The notes under the pieces were generated by a model. That model made no database searches. It worked only from the letters and a program-made list of their open reading frames with translations, and had not been told where the DNA came from. Position numbers and translations under genes: made by a program. DNA of 64,000 nucleotides from Rachicladosporium sp. CCFEE 5018 (Eukaryota; Ascomycota; Dothideomycetes; Cladosporiales; Cladosporiaceae): positions 70,604 through 134,603 of the forward strand of contig KZ111162.1 of NCBI GenBank assembly GCA_002077045.2, written 5' to 3'. Below, in pieces: positions 18,601 through 29,525 of this stretch; position 1 is the first letter of the stretch, and the number at the start of each line of letters is the position of its first letter.

Positions 18601-20907
18601 GATGGCCTTCTCCATGGCTATACTGTCAAGACTTCCGGAGCGTGTACGTGGCAAGGGCATCGTAAGTAAGCGTATCCGGTTCGGTATCTGATAACCATGC
18701 AGGCTGCTAGCGATTTGTTCGACAAGAGTCTCGGCGGAGAGGATCGAGACATCACTATGCCTGCGGATCTTTGGCGCCACCAGCAATTCTGGATAGAAGT
18801 CGGTCTCGTCTTCTCTGACATGGAGCTCATACTTCCGAGGAAGTACCTTCTGACACACTGACCGAAGGCAGTCGTGATCAATGCTAAGCGCTCTCGATGG
18901 AATGGGACTGCACAAAGGTGTGTTCACGGGCGGACAGTCAGCTTCGTAGTATCGATGTGCTGTTGGCGTGTAGTCAGCTATCTCAGGAAGACCCAAACGA
19001 GTAGCCAGACTGATACGAAGGAGCTTGTTGTTGTTCGTTGGAAGTCCAGTGTCCATGTAGACCATGAGTACAGGCACTTTGGCAGATGACAAAGTCGACT
19101 TGACTGCCTCTTGCAAGCCGCGCAGACAAGCCCGTGGCGCGTTAGCAGGTGTCACGACAGCAATGCCGACCACCTCCTGCAAGACGTCGTGATTCACTGA
19201 GAAAGCAAGCGCCTCGCTGATTCGACCGTAGACTGGCGAACTTGGGTCTGCACCAGCTCCCACAACTGCCTCTTCCACTTCGAACGGACTGATAAGCTCG
19301 CCACCTCGATTGATCACCTCCCTGGTGCGGCCTGTGATATACAAATATTGATCTTCGTCCAGATAGCCCATATCCCCAGTGTCGAACCAGCCATCCCGGG
19401 TGAAGCAAGAAGTGTCGATGCTATTGTCCTTCAGGTAGCCGGAGAACACTGGAGAGCCACGTACTGCGATTCGACCTATGCTGCCAGTAATCATAGCCCG
19501 GTCGTGCTCGTCCAAGATGGCGATCTCTGGACCTACTGAGATACCCGAGGTACCTGTCTTGCCCAATCGGTAGGCGAGAGGAGGCGTAGAGATGGGCATA
19601 CACTCAGTCATGCCGTAGCTGGGAAGTACTGTCGTGATATGTGTTGCAGAAAATGTATCTCGAAGCTGAATCGCAAGACTCGGCAGCAGTCCGCCAGCAG
19701 CGTTGCAGATGAGTCGGATGGTGCTCTTCGCTACAGCATCAGGTCGCACCTCCGCAGCCTCCAAGATGCCTTGGTGCATGGATGGCGAAGCGTAGTACCA
19801 TGTTGGTGCGTAGTCTTCGACACAATCCCAGAACAAGTTGGCGTCGAAAGCGCTGCAGCATATCACTGAGCCACCCGACATGATCGGGGCGAATAGATTG
19901 CGGACGAGACCTCCAACGTGATTGAGTGGCATTTGATTCAAGCAACGCATCGAAGGGGACAGTCTCCACGACTCAATGACCGTGGCGACTCCGCAGACTA
20001 GCGAGTGGACATGCAATGGCACCAGCTTCTTCTTACCACTCGTACCGGACGTGAACAACAGGATGCTGAAATCGTCTGGCATGTTCTCGACCGGTTGCGG
20101 CCATCGTTTGGAGCCCCGAATCGAGCGTCTTTCAACATCGCTGAACGCTAGATTCATCTGCGAGGTCAAGTCTACCAGCAGTACGCGGATACCCGCATTG
20201 ATGAGCCATGGGTCCTTCAGTGCAAGTCGATCAACATCTGCTGATGATGCCAGTATGAGACTTGCGCCGGATTGGAGCACATCTGTCTTGAATTGTTCTG
20301 ATCCCACACCGTTGCCATGGCCGATCGGGGCAGCAGTATAATAGGTGGCAGTAGACAGAACAGTCAGAGCAAGGAGAGGGCCGTTCGGGAGTGATATTGC
20401 AATAATTGGCTTTCGGGTGCCGGCATGTGGGCGAATGGGAAGCCGGAAGTTCGAGACACACCTGGCGAGTTCGCTGTGGCTCAAGCTTTTGCCGGACGAA
20501 GGGTCGAAGATGGCAGCGGTGGGAGAGCTCGGATGCAAGAGATCGGTGATGGATCGGTACGTCGATCTGCATTGCCGCAGGGTATTATCAACAAGAAGAC
20601 GTGCCTCAGGACCACCCCTGCCAGCCTTCGCAACCTCGGGCAACTGCTTCCAAACCTTCGTGTACGTTTGCTGTAGCTCAAAGCAGGGCCATGATGCCGG
20701 AAAGGCTTTGAGCAAAGCTGAGAGAGTTGCCAGAGGTCCGTAGGATGGCCGGCGTGAGCAAGGAATGCCTTGCAGTATTCGAGATCTGTCCCCAGGACCG
20801 GCTGAAAGGATGCGTTGTGTGTACGCAATATACTTCTGAAGATCGTCTGATCGAGTCAGGGTACTGGCTAGAGCAAAGGCCTCGGTACCGCCAGCAGGAG
20901 ACACCAT
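15673..20907 (-). CDS. NRPS-like enzyme: adenylation - carrier - Pls/PosA-type membrane/hexapeptide C-terminus
   Basis: 1744 codons, one exon. Adenylation domain (about residues 110-640): FTSGTSGKKKL (A3, ~residue 287), SYGMTE (A5, ~430), ITGRTREVINRGGE (A8, ~522). Carrier domain: FFDFGGDSMKAG with the phosphopantetheine Ser at about 815. The rest (about 880-1744) alternates hydrophobic segments with left-handed beta-helix hexapeptide repeats (GMKIGRNVSIAYGTNLGEYD; GAKIGKDCALF). That is the terminal-domain layout of bacterial Pls (epsilon-poly-lysine synthetase) and PosA. No condensation or thioesterase domain is seen. Inferred role: activation of one amino (or aryl/acyl) acid and membrane-linked oligomerisation or transfer. 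Substrate unknown. No tailoring genes nearby, so it appears to stand alone. Confidence 0.8.
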   Translation of the reverse strand: MVSPAGGTEAFALASTLTRSDDLQKYIAYTQRILSAGPGDRSRILQGIPCSRRPSYGPLATLSALLKAFPASWPCFELQQTYTKVWKQLPEVAKAGRGGPEARLLVDNTLRQCRSTYRSITDLLHPSSPTAAIFDPSSGKSLSHSELARCVSNFRLPIRPHAGTRKPIIAISLPNGPLLALTVLSTATYYTAAPIGHGNGVGSEQFKTDVLQSGASLILASSADVDRLALKDPWLINAGIRVLLVDLTSQMNLAFSDVERRSIRGSKRWPQPVENMPDDFSILLFTSGTSGKKKLVPLHVHSLVCGVATVIESWRLSPSMRCLNQMPLNHVGGLVRNLFAPIMSGGSVICCSAFDANLFWDCVEDYAPTWYYASPSMHQGILEAAEVRPDAVAKSTIRLICNAAGGLLPSLAIQLRDTFSATHITTVLPSYGMTECMPISTPPLAYRLGKTGTSGISVGPEIAILDEHDRAMITGSIGRIAVRGSPVFSGYLKDNSIDTSCFTRDGWFDTGDMGYLDEDQYLYITGRTREVINRGGELISPFEVEEAVVGAGADPSSPVYGRISEALAFSVNHDVLQEVVGIAVVTPANAPRACLRGLQEAVKSTLSSAKVPVLMVYMDTGLPTNNNKLLRISLATRLGLPEIADYTPTAHRYYEADCPPVNTPLCSPIPSRALSIDHDCLRSVCQKVLPRKYELHVREDETDFYPELLVAPKIRRHSDVSILSAETLVEQIASSLHGYQIPNRIRLLTMPLPRTRSGSLDSIAMEKAINNTLPAVATGLSNTESRIAETFAQILVKPMSDFDGSSDFFDFGGDSMKAGRLLSVLRRDFKIRLAIDALFAARTISALALLVDANKAEPTATATNDEKMVSDKLLPGLEKTCSSSNPLLLVIQLIPIGIMYPMKRALSWTIFIYCLAYAEGLSTVNSIPGRLLGLCVSIAIGQIATKIAAPLLSIIFKWLVIGRYREGLYPMWGLYHTRWWMVQKVIEVSGMGVFNLTSPTRTLYLRLLGMKIGRNVSIAYGTNLGEYDLITIGNNTVIDRCKVRPFGAERNTSMYLGRINIGANGTIGLAAIVAAGTNVPDNACIGPNSSSWEVADADEASRYLTSAKIPKPHWTLVYLLEVPITALVKFCGMIPWLAALVGLVYTQAHKTADPLHAVVVWFSSPHRVAYHYLALAANACLGPVFFLFAVLAFKRFFDACCGKIRPSPAEGRSNMTTFRMQLVRNLMPALELHKVSELFGGHYEVTSKLVRLMGGKVGKRVYWPGTGPNVQDWDLLDIGDDVVFGSRSHLITSDGTGSEVVKIGDGAMVADRVVLLPGTELGEGTVFGSGALTKRNGRYGSNTTWVGSKKNEAICLVGDTTAESRSTAVGRRTDQYYDTTLSRPRVPNLSTSDSMATLVQSPYIESGPPSPHLVTKGQITYAYKHNGTAKAERHAARRTSVLVQQVDPTRSTDSLASPDVSSTPFGRAFYQGQASYLVWNQFVIFCYATFITVFVAVYWNAGSIAAIQVIGYLVRRPDYPSWILAERPLRPIFLYLVFAVLITMIMAVQTMLALIIVVAAKWILLGRRRSGNYDWDKSSYCQRWQLYLQIESIRRHCYGGHGILGLLTGTQWEVLYFRALGAKIGKDCALFASGTPSLYFTEPDLLTLGDRVSVDDASLVAHINTRGKFDLNPLTVGDCAVLRSGSRLLSGARMEADSCLLEHTLVMAGDVAEAEATCQGWPAEDFQENRMPTMMEERRWVKAR

Positions 20908-23039
20908 CTTTGCAGCTGAATGAAGGAAGTCCGAGGTCGAGGAGAGCCGACTCGAGTGAGAGTGAAAGCGAGTGTGGGCCAGATGTTGGCGATTGAGCTT
21001 CCGTGGGCTATGTCATGATCGTCGACGTGAATGCTGAAGTCCGGAAACCAGTGCGGCACAAACGCAGTGCAGATAATATAGTCAGAGAAGCGAGTGTGAT
21101 GAGCCTGCTGTCTGTCGCTTCAATTGCTTCATAGGCGAATGTAACCGCTAATACCAGTCAACAGGACTGATTGGCAACACCAAGGCCCTAGTCGTCCACA
21201 GCGTCGACACCATAATGGCTTGTCAACGACCCAAAGATGAGGTGCAGTCTGTTCTGCAGCATGATGAGAAAGTGGAAGAATACTACACCTTCCATCCTAC
21301 ATTGCCTGTGGGTCGTCAGTGCAGACATCGCGTTCCTTGGTACGCACGCCATCTACGACAGCAGAGCGGTTGAGACCCGAGGAGAGTCCAGCGCGCTCTA
21401 CGATCCATAGCGATGGCTGCTTTGGGTAGCGTTTGATTGTAGAGGCTTCCAGAAGTGGGCCTAATGCGCGCCACAATCGTGTGCATGAAGTCTAGCTGCG
21501 CGGCGGTTAGCTGAAAGTCCCTGCGTGGCTTGCATCAGATTCCCATCGTGATGGAAATTGTCGTTGGTGTCGCGTGCATTCTTCGTCAATAATGGTCTGC
21601 CGCCGAACCATATGCACGCCTCGCATGCTTCCTGCAGCGCCCCGTTTCCATGTTTTGCGTCTGGTCTTGCTGACAGATGCAGTACAGAAGTTGCAACACT
21701 AGGGGCGCGCGATCTCAATCACGTGCCAGGCACAGCACCCGAAAGCATCGCAGACGCCGATATTCTGAGGTAGCTCTCGGCACGTTATTCAACGGCCAGC
21801 CAGAGCATCACAGTCCCGACCGTTCGGACGCAACTGCTTCCAGGACCACCGCACCACCAGATGCAACTTGCACACCTCACCTAACCGCTTGCCTATCGCG
21901 TGACGTCGCTCCGAGCGAGTAGATTGCCAATGCAGACTGCATTGCATGCTGCACAGCTATACGCTGCTGCCGGCTCGTAAATTGACATTACTTGACAGGG
22001 AACTGGATTCAGCCAGGAGGCGTTTGGTGCTGGAAAGGAAAGGGAAAGGCCTAGAGTCAAGACAGGGGCACGGACTCACAGGCTATTCTTGCCGGACTTG
22101 GCGAACAAGGAGATTCCGCGGTCCAGAAATGTTGGAACGATTTGACATCTGCATGTTCGCGACCCTATTGTGCTTACGTACGTGTCGAACGACAAGTCTG
22201 TGTTCTTTAACCCTGCAAAGAAGCGTAGATACTATGGCGGTGAGGTCGACTGATAGGCCACAAGCCTGGAGCCTGGTCTTGACACCGATAGTCCAATGGC
22301 CGTACATGAACCATCCATTTATTCCAGTCAAATACCTGAGCTTGACTTTCACTGATGACCCAAGTTTCAATATCGCATCGACAGATCGCGGCTAGACATT
22401 GCCACAACTCCTAATTGGTCTCGCGGATGCTCTTAGCCAAGTCTTGGTCAACAGACTGCTGTGCTCGTAGCACATTCGCCCCAAAACAATGGCTGGAAAT
22501 TCTCGCGACAGCGACCGATATTGTTCCATAGGACGTCCTGAAAGACGGCTAGGCCGTCATTGGAGAGTGCGAGGTCCCTACTGACCATCGTGTCGAGAAA
22601 ATTTGATGCGGAAAGTCACGGATCGCCCTGGACGGAAACATGATCTATGCCCTGAGCAGCATTTGACTCATCGACGGCGCCCGATTCATCAACGGTACCA
22701 ATGCCCCTGATGACTCTGCTACTCACTGTGACGATATCCTTCACCACCTATCGAGAGAAGGGGGGCTGGGTCTCAAGGTTGAAGGGAAAATTAGAGTAGC
22801 ACACTACGGATCATGTCCCTCAACCGAACGTATAGTATCACCTCTGCTTCTCCACCCGGTTGTAACGTCAATAATGCTCCTATCGGCTCGGCCACAGCAG
22901 TCCTTCACCGCTGTAATACACTCGTGAGAGGTGCAATGTGGGAGATTTCGAGACAGTCTTGTCCTTGTTTCTCGTCTTTGGCGTATTCTTGGAGTCGCTA
23001 CAGTGATTATGTTTATAGAAGCACAGCAGCGTCCTCAGA
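20908..23039. other. 2.1-kb gene-poor spacer
   Basis: Upstream of the NRPS-like gene and downstream of the Osh4-type gene. Several short open frames exist (for example 21946-22395), but none has coding character or family resemblance that I can see. No tRNA or repeat recognised. Confidence 0.55.
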
Positions 23040-24325
23040 TTATCCGAGAAATGAAGATATAGCCGAGACGGCACCATTACCATCACCATTATCATGCAAA
23101 ACATGCGAGAACGCTTCAATGCTTGCTAGCTTCCCGCCTCTCCAGGGCTTCTCCAACTTCCCAGCCTTCTCTGCATCGAATCTCCAAACACCACAAGTCT
23201 TGTCGGCCTCAAGCTTCGTACCCGCAACCTCCATCAATCGACTTGCAACAGCATGCTCTTTCTCCCGTCGAAAGAACAGCGTCTCCCAAGCCTCCTCGCT
23301 GGTCTCAGGATGCTTCCTCAGCTCCCTCTGTGCATTCTCTAACATAGATTTGGCGTTGGCGACACCCTGCATATCGCCCTTGTGGATGGAGTCGATGACG
23401 CCGTGCCATGCTACGCGAGACTCCCAGGGGTCTTGGTCGGGCAGAGGTGCGGTGCGGGCTTCACTCACGGCTGCGGTGGCGCAGTCGTAAGTTTCTATCG
23501 TCGTTCCTGAGGCATTCTTGAAGATGAGCTTTTCGGTCCAGCTGCCTTCGACTGTATAGACCACCTTTCCGTCCTTGTCGTGGATCTTGGCTTTGACGTG
23601 ATTCCTCTCGCCGCCAAAGCCTAGCACGCCTTTGCCGCTAAAGTCCACTTCTGCTACGTAGCCTGAGGAGCTTACGATCTTGTAGCTTCCGTTCAACTCT
23701 GGGTACGGTCCTCCGCTGAGTATGCCTTTGACCTTGACATTCGGCAGCGGGATTAGGTAGTCCTCATCGTACTTCTCCACCGTCAGTACCGCATGGCCGA
23801 TCTGTTGTATATTGACAGAGCCAGAGAATGTGATCTCTTGGCGTGTATACCCCTCTGCTCGTACGCCATGCTTCTGATTCCACAGATAGCAGGCTGTGAC
23901 TGGAGGGTGATGCGAGACCTGTTCACTAACGAGTCGCGTCTCTTCTCCTTCGAGACCTATTTCTGCGATAAAGAGCTCTCCCAAGAACGCATTCAGTGGT
24001 TTCTTGACGCCTTCGCTTGGCTTTCGACCTGCGTACTGTTGACCACGTAAAGAGGCTAGAAACCACTTAAGTACAGCCAATGATCGTTTCGCGGGGTCTG
24101 ATTGTGGTTGAGCTGCAGGGGCAACAAAGAGATCTGGATGGCTGATCCAATATCGAGGAAACTCGGTCGTCGATTTATCGGCCAACACGAATGGTGGTGC
24201 AGTTATATTGCTGAGGTCGCCTTTCAGCGTTCCGATTGACTATACAATAGAAACAGGATCAGAGACTGACCCGCTGAGGTAGTAGGACATACCTCCGCTC
24301 TCTCCGGTGTCTGAAACGCCCTCAT
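23040..24325 (-). CDS. KES1: Osh4/Kes1-type oxysterol-binding protein
   Basis: Two exons: 24325-24293 (11 codons from ATG) and 24239-23040, with a 53-nt intron (donor GTATGT, acceptor TAG). The splice gives RAE-SIGTLKGDLSNITAPPF, matching the usual short-OSBP start (GDLSxLTAPPFxL), and an in-frame stop precedes the ATG. Total about 410 residues, close to yeast Kes1/Osh4 (434), with no PH domain. The family fingerprint EQVSHHPP lies near residue 120, followed by the beta-barrel core. Family role: exchange of sterol and PI4P between Golgi and other membranes. It is divergent from the Osh3-type gene starting at 25347. Confidence 0.9.
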
Positions 24326-25346
24326 GCTACTACAAGGACGGCTGCGATAGCGTTTCTATCGTCCAGATGTCGGTGAGAGAGAGCACCGGGTTTGGGGGCT
24401 CTCAAGACCACGCGAGTGTGCGTGATTCTGCCGCAATTAAGCACATGAGAGCATTGTCGATAGATCAGACTTTTGGAGAGGAGGAGATAGACGGGGGTTG
24501 GTGGAGCGCACCTACGAGGAGAAATTGTTTGAGAGCCGAGTTTTGGGACGGGGAGTCTGCCATCGAGCAGGAAGGTGTGCTTCTTTCCTACGGCTAATCT
24601 GCTCTAGTCTTGCCGTGTTCCGCAATAAGGAGATGTCGGTCGGCTTGAAGGAAGTGATACGTGACAACAGAAGTCGACTATGAGGGGGATTTACCGACCT
24701 ACCGCCCTATCTCACTGCATACCGAAGAACAACATTTCCATTCTCGCCGCGCCTCGCGATCGTGCTTGCTACTCAGATCCATGTCGTCATAACGCGAAGC
24801 TGCATGCACGCGCTGACACGTGAAAGGCATGTGTCTCGTAGGGCTGAGGTGAGGATGCGGCTGGCCGAGATCATCAGGCACACAGCCAGGCTGTCTTACC
24901 TTACACCGGTCAGGCGTATCGTACGATACTGCCATAAGCCTCTATCAGACCAGTCCCGCGGATGGTGAAGTTGATCATAATTGTATGAAAGGTAAGTGGG
25001 AAGCAATACGGGCGGAATATGCGAAACGACCGAACCCTGTTGCACAATCAGGACGCGGATCACCGAGAAGCCGTGCCTTGGAACTCTCACGCTCTCGTAA
25101 CAACGGCCGAAACGGCGTCTGCTGACAAGCGACTCGGGACTTCACGTCGATACTGATCCAGCTGTGTCAGATCAGCTTTCTCGTCCGTGGATATCCGGTA
25201 TCTCATATGTAGGTAGTGTTGTTGTCTTGTTTGCTTCGAGGTCGCTCTGGTAGTCGTCCCTTGCAGCAGGCAGACAACGTACCACCTATGGACATTGTAT
25301 ATCCTTTCTCGGGTCACGAGGTTATGTGAGTAGAGTTGGCGCTACT
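24326..25346. promoter_or_regulatory. Shared divergent upstream region of two OSBP-family genes
   Basis: About 1 kb between the start codons of the Osh4-type (-) and Osh3-type (+) genes. No gene recognised; presumably contains both promoters. No defined motif claimed. Confidence 0.45.
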
Positions 25347-27478
25347 ATGGCAGGCATAGAGAACATCGTAGTCCATTCGCAGGTAGGCATGATACTTCCT
25401 AGTACCGCTGGTCCACCACTGACTGTCTGCCATACAGAGCTACCTCGTCCGCTGGATATCAGTCTCCGAGCACCACTCGATATCATGGAGCGTTCAACCA
25501 CACAAGAAGAGCATCAATTTCGGCATCTTCAAGCACCCTGGCAGCAAGAATGGCCTTACGCCAGTTCTTCCAACATTCGATAACCTTGAGCAGCCTCCAA
25601 CACCGGGACTGAGCGGGCCTCTCCAAGATGGCGCGCAGCAAGATCAGAAGCGCTCCCGCCGCAACTCGATACTCCGGCACGATTCTGCTGCGCTGGTCGA
25701 GAAGCTCCGCACGATCGGCATGAAACCTGTTGCCTGGAATGGCAAGTGCGAGGCAGACCGTGTTTCCACGGGTCGATATGATGTGCCGGACGGCGAAGCA
25801 GGGATGTACGGCTGGTGCTGGACAACACGTTCTCGAAGAACACGAGCAAGACTGTTCTACTCTCTATGATGACGCACCCGACAAATGCGCCGCCCAAATC
25901 AGGAACTCATCTGCACTACTCACAAGCCTTCGCGAGCAGTCAGGCGAGTGTAAGTGCGAGTCTGGACCCCTCTATTTTGTCACTGGAGGAGAATGGAGCA
26001 GGCGAGTCGGCTATGAAGAGCGCGCTACAGGACACGCCAAGACCGATGTCCAGATCGAAGGGCAGTAGCAGGGGAGTGGAGCTAAGGGGAGCGGAGGGAG
26101 TAACATTCTACACTGGAGTGCTGCACAAGAAGCGGAGGAAGAAGGCACAGGGATATGCTAGGAGATTCTTCTCGTTGGACTTTACGAGTTCGACGCTGTC
26201 TTACTACCGGAACCGGCACTCCTCGGCTTTGAGAGGTGCTGTGCCGTTATCACTTGCAGTGATTGGAGTGGACGATAAGACGCGTGAGTTCTCAGTGGAC
26301 TCTGGCGCTGAGATCTGGCATCTCAAGGCGGGGAACAGGAAGGATTTCGAGGGATGGAAGCAGGCACTCGAGCGCGCGTCACAGGCTGCATTCGCGATAT
26401 CGACACCCGTCACGGCAGTGAAGACGAACCAAAGTCTATCGTTGCCCAATGCGCCCAATCCTACAGAGCAACGCGAGTGGTCACGCGTGGAGGAGCTGGT
26501 GAGCAGAGTCTCCGGCACCCGAGATGCGATTCGCGGCCTCGCCAAGGACACAGATCCGAAGTATGCGCCGGGTGCGAACGGCATTGGTCTGGGACTTACG
26601 ACTTCTAATGGAAGCAGTGGTGGGCCGAGTCCGACAGCGTACGATGCGGCTAATAACTACTTCCCTGAGGTGGAGGATTCTGCGCCGGGACGGCGGCCGT
26701 TCTGGAAGCGAAAGCCGAGTGTTGAGCGTAGTCCGTCCGGCTTTATGAGGCGCACCGTGTCTGCACAGTTGAGTATACCTGGAACGCCGAGCGCGTCAGC
26801 GTCACCTGCAATGGGCGGCGTATCGTATCGTAAGCCAAGTCAGATGCCAGCTACGCAGCCTTCATTCCTTGATGATAACACGCATGAGCGCTGCATGGCG
26901 TTGCTCAGAGATCTAGACAATGTGGTTTTGGACTTCTCCGCGCTTATCGCAGAAAGCAAGGCACGTCGCAACCCGCCACTCAGCACGACAATGTCGAGGA
27001 TGTCCATCGATTCAGTCCGGGACGAAGAGTTCTTCGATGCAGAAGACGGCTTGAGGACACCCGTGCAACTGCTCAACATTCGCCGCTCAAGCGAGTTCGA
27101 TGAAAGCGCAGAAAGTCAACCGGAGGATCACTTCGACGCCGGGTCAAGCGCGAGCAGTGATGGCGACGACACAGCAGCCGACGGCTCCTCAATGTATGCA
27201 ACTACACCAAGGACTGGCAAGCGTGCTGTCTTCGCCAAGCCGACGTCTATACCACCTCTACCCCTTCCGTCGATCAAGCGACGCACCACAGTTATCCCAC
27301 CCAAACAAGCACCGCCAAGCATCATCGGCTTCCTCCGCAAGAACGCAGGCAAAGATCTTTCCACTGTTTCTATGCCTGTCACCGCCAACGAGCCGACTTC
27401 GGCATTGCAAAGGGTGGCAGAGAACCTGGAGTATTCTCATTTACTCGATAGCGCTGCTTCGTCTTCGCTTACTCCAGC
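25347..27478 (+). CDS. OSH3: Osh3-type oxysterol-binding protein, 5' part (GOLD and PH domains), one frameshift
   Basis: Exon 1 is 25347-25382 (MAGIENIVVHSQ). A 55-nt intron (25383-25437) leads to SYLVRW, the conserved start of the GOLD-like N-terminal domain typical of Osh3. The frame runs to 25811 and then needs one extra base: GGCTGGTG stands where GGCCTGGTG would read GLVLDNTFSKN, so one C is missing. Beyond it the frame is open to the gap. A PH domain follows (FYTGVLHKKRRKKAQGYARR to the WKQALERA helix, roughly 26100-26380), then a Ser/Pro-rich linker. The ORD half is on contig 3 (44015-45474), which overlaps this contig by about 508 identical bases. The continuation into the Ns at 27479 is not real coding sequence. 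Confidence 0.8.
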
Positions 27479-27578
27479 NNNNNNNNNNNNNNNNNNNNNN
27501 NNNNNNNNNNNNNNNNNNNNNNNNNNNNNNNNNNNNNNNNNNNNNNNNNNNNNNNNNNNNNNNNNNNNNNNNNNNNNN
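27479..27578. other. Assembly gap 1 (100 N)
   Basis: Exactly 100 N, a conventional placeholder of unknown true length. The sequence on its left continues at 44523 and the sequence on its right matches 47579 onward, so the two sides are not neighbours across this gap. Confidence 0.98.
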
Positions 27579-29525
27579 CGCAAATTTGAGGCTTGTGGCA
27601 TCGTTACTGGCATCGTTTGCTGTCGTTCTAGGCTTGGGCGTGCTCTGCGGGTAGGTGGTGGCATTCTCAAGGGTTCATCGAGTGCTTTGAAAGGGTCTCG
27701 GGAGTGGTTGGTAGCACCATTTGAGAGGCTGCTTGTAGGGCGAGAGGGAGAGGTGGGTTCGTCTTCTTCTGAAAGGTCGTCGGCGAAGGTTCGGGGTGGT
27801 TTGAGAGAAGCGGCTTCAGCAAAGATATTGCGACGCACTGCTTGGCCTAAAAGTCTATCCTTCGCGCTGTGCTCTCGCCGAGGTGATAGTGCTAGACCGC
27901 GGAGATGGCTAGCAGGGGGCATAGGGCTCGGATCCGCCATCTGTACATCCATTGGCGAAGCTGGATAGACGTTCGCAACCGTCTTGGCTCTCATGAAAGG
28001 GGTACGCCCTGTTTTCCGCAGTACCGGCTTGACGCGTAGTGCCAGAGGAGAGGTCTCATCGCCCAGTGAGAGACTCGTAAAGTCCGTGTCGATGTCTTCG
28101 TTTAGTGACCTGGCCGGGGATGAGACTGTCGTCGGTGCTGTGGTATTCGTAGCGGTGGTGAATGAGCTGTACTTCGTTTCTGGTGGCGGTGTGCTAGACC
28201 TGACACTCACAGAGACGCCACTAGCAGCTGGCAGACTGGCAAGATGCGCTGCCAGCTTCGCCTCAGTCCGTTTCTCCACCTCAGCCTCAAACACACCCTT
28301 CAGATGAGTGATCTGCGCGTCCACTTGCGCTGCAATATTGAGCTGTGCTTTCGCGTACAGCGCCATCTCAGTTTGCTGATGTGAGCCTTGTAGCTTCGTC
28401 ATGTCATCCTGCAGCCCCCTGATCTGTTCCTCCAGCACAGCGTTCGCTTTCTCGGATTTCTCTAGACGGCTTGCAAGCGAGTCTCGCTCCTTGCAAGCTC
28501 GACTGAGCGACATTTCTTCATCCACCCTGGACCGCTGCAGCCTCGCTACCCTGATCCCGTTCACCTGCAGCAGCTGCATCGTATCTGGCCTCTCATCCGG
28601 ATTGATCCTCAAGCACGATGAGATGACCTGGCTCAGCTCCTTTGAGAAATGCTGCGGCAGCGGCTTCGTCCTCCCAACTCGGATCTTCTGTATCAGCTCC
28701 AGGTGACTTCTTGCGTTGAACGGCGGCTCAAGTGCACACAGCTCGTATATGATACATCCAAGAGACCAGATGTCGCTCTTGCCTGAGTATCGTTCGCTGC
28801 TGCAGATCTCTGGGCTCATGTAGAAGGGCGTGCCGACGTATGTACTGGCGAAGTCGTGTGCAGAGATCAACTTCGAGAGACCGAAGTCGCCGAGCTTGAC
28901 TGTCGAGCCGTTGGTGAGGAAGACATTCTCGGGCTTCAGGTCACGATGCAAGATGATTTGCTGCTCGTCTTTCCTTCGTAGGGCGGTAGCCATGTTCGTC
29001 TTCTGGATGTCTGCTTCATGTCCTGGCGCAGGGGTGTCTTCGCCAGCGTGGCAGCGATACAGCGCACCGACGAGCTGTGCAAATACTGACCATACGAAGT
29101 CCTGCAAGCGGTCAGTACAGGTCATAATGGCTTGTGCTCAATACACGTACCTCGTCTGCGAACCGATTGCTCTTGGTCAACTTCTTGATGTACCCTCCCA
29201 AGTCGCCACTGCTGCAATACTCCATGTACAGATGCAGGTCGTTCGACGACTTGATGTGATGCCGGGACACATATCGCACGATATTCTGGTGCTGTAGGCG
29301 CTCCAGGACCTTTATCTCTGCATGTAGTTGGTCGCGCTCGCGCTGTGACATGGACCGGTACGAGATTTCCTTGCGCGCCAGTATCTCTCCGGTGGTCTTC
29401 TTTCGGACCTTCCTGATGACCCCAAATGATCCTTGACCTATCTTCTCTAGTACTTCGAAATCTGCCGACGGATCTCGCTCGATTATCGCTGCAGCGCTTG
29501 CTGGGCGTTTGAGGTGTGCAGCCAT
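27579..29525 (-). CDS. nimA: NIMA-type mitotic Ser/Thr kinase, copy A (3' end cut by gap)
   Basis: Exon 1 is 29525-29151 (125 codons). A 49-nt intron (29102-29150, CTGACC branch site, CAG acceptor) precedes exon 2, which runs into the gap. Kinase motifs: GQGSFG (glycine loop), ARKEI (VAIK Lys), HRDLKPENV, DFGLSKL, GTPFYMSPE. The motif order and the insertion after FAQLVGALYRCH are typical of fungal NIMA/KIN3. A coiled coil follows the kinase domain (SRLEKSEKANAVLEEQI), then a Ser/Thr-Pro-rich tail. Family role: G2/M entry and chromatin condensation. About 100 C-terminal residues seen in copy B are missing only because the contig ends. Confidence 0.88.

Noticed and set aside
15673..20907. Secondary-metabolite gene cluster around the NRPS-like enzyme
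   Set aside because: Neighbours are a gamma-tubulin complex protein, a Spo71-type protein and an oxysterol-binding protein; no tailoring enzyme, transporter or pathway regulator adjoins it.
20908..23039. Short open frames such as 21946-22395 as genes
   Set aside because: No family resemblance, no convincing start or intron signals, low-complexity translation.
25815..27968. Apparent 717-codon frame running through gap 1 from Osh3 into the NIMA region
   Set aside because: It crosses 100 N, and after the gap it is antisense to the NIMA kinase. The true continuation is at 44523.
27579..29150. Offset of exactly 20,000 bp between the two NIMA copies
   Set aside because: Follows by chance from contig lengths and fixed 100-N gaps; the offset changes further along the block.
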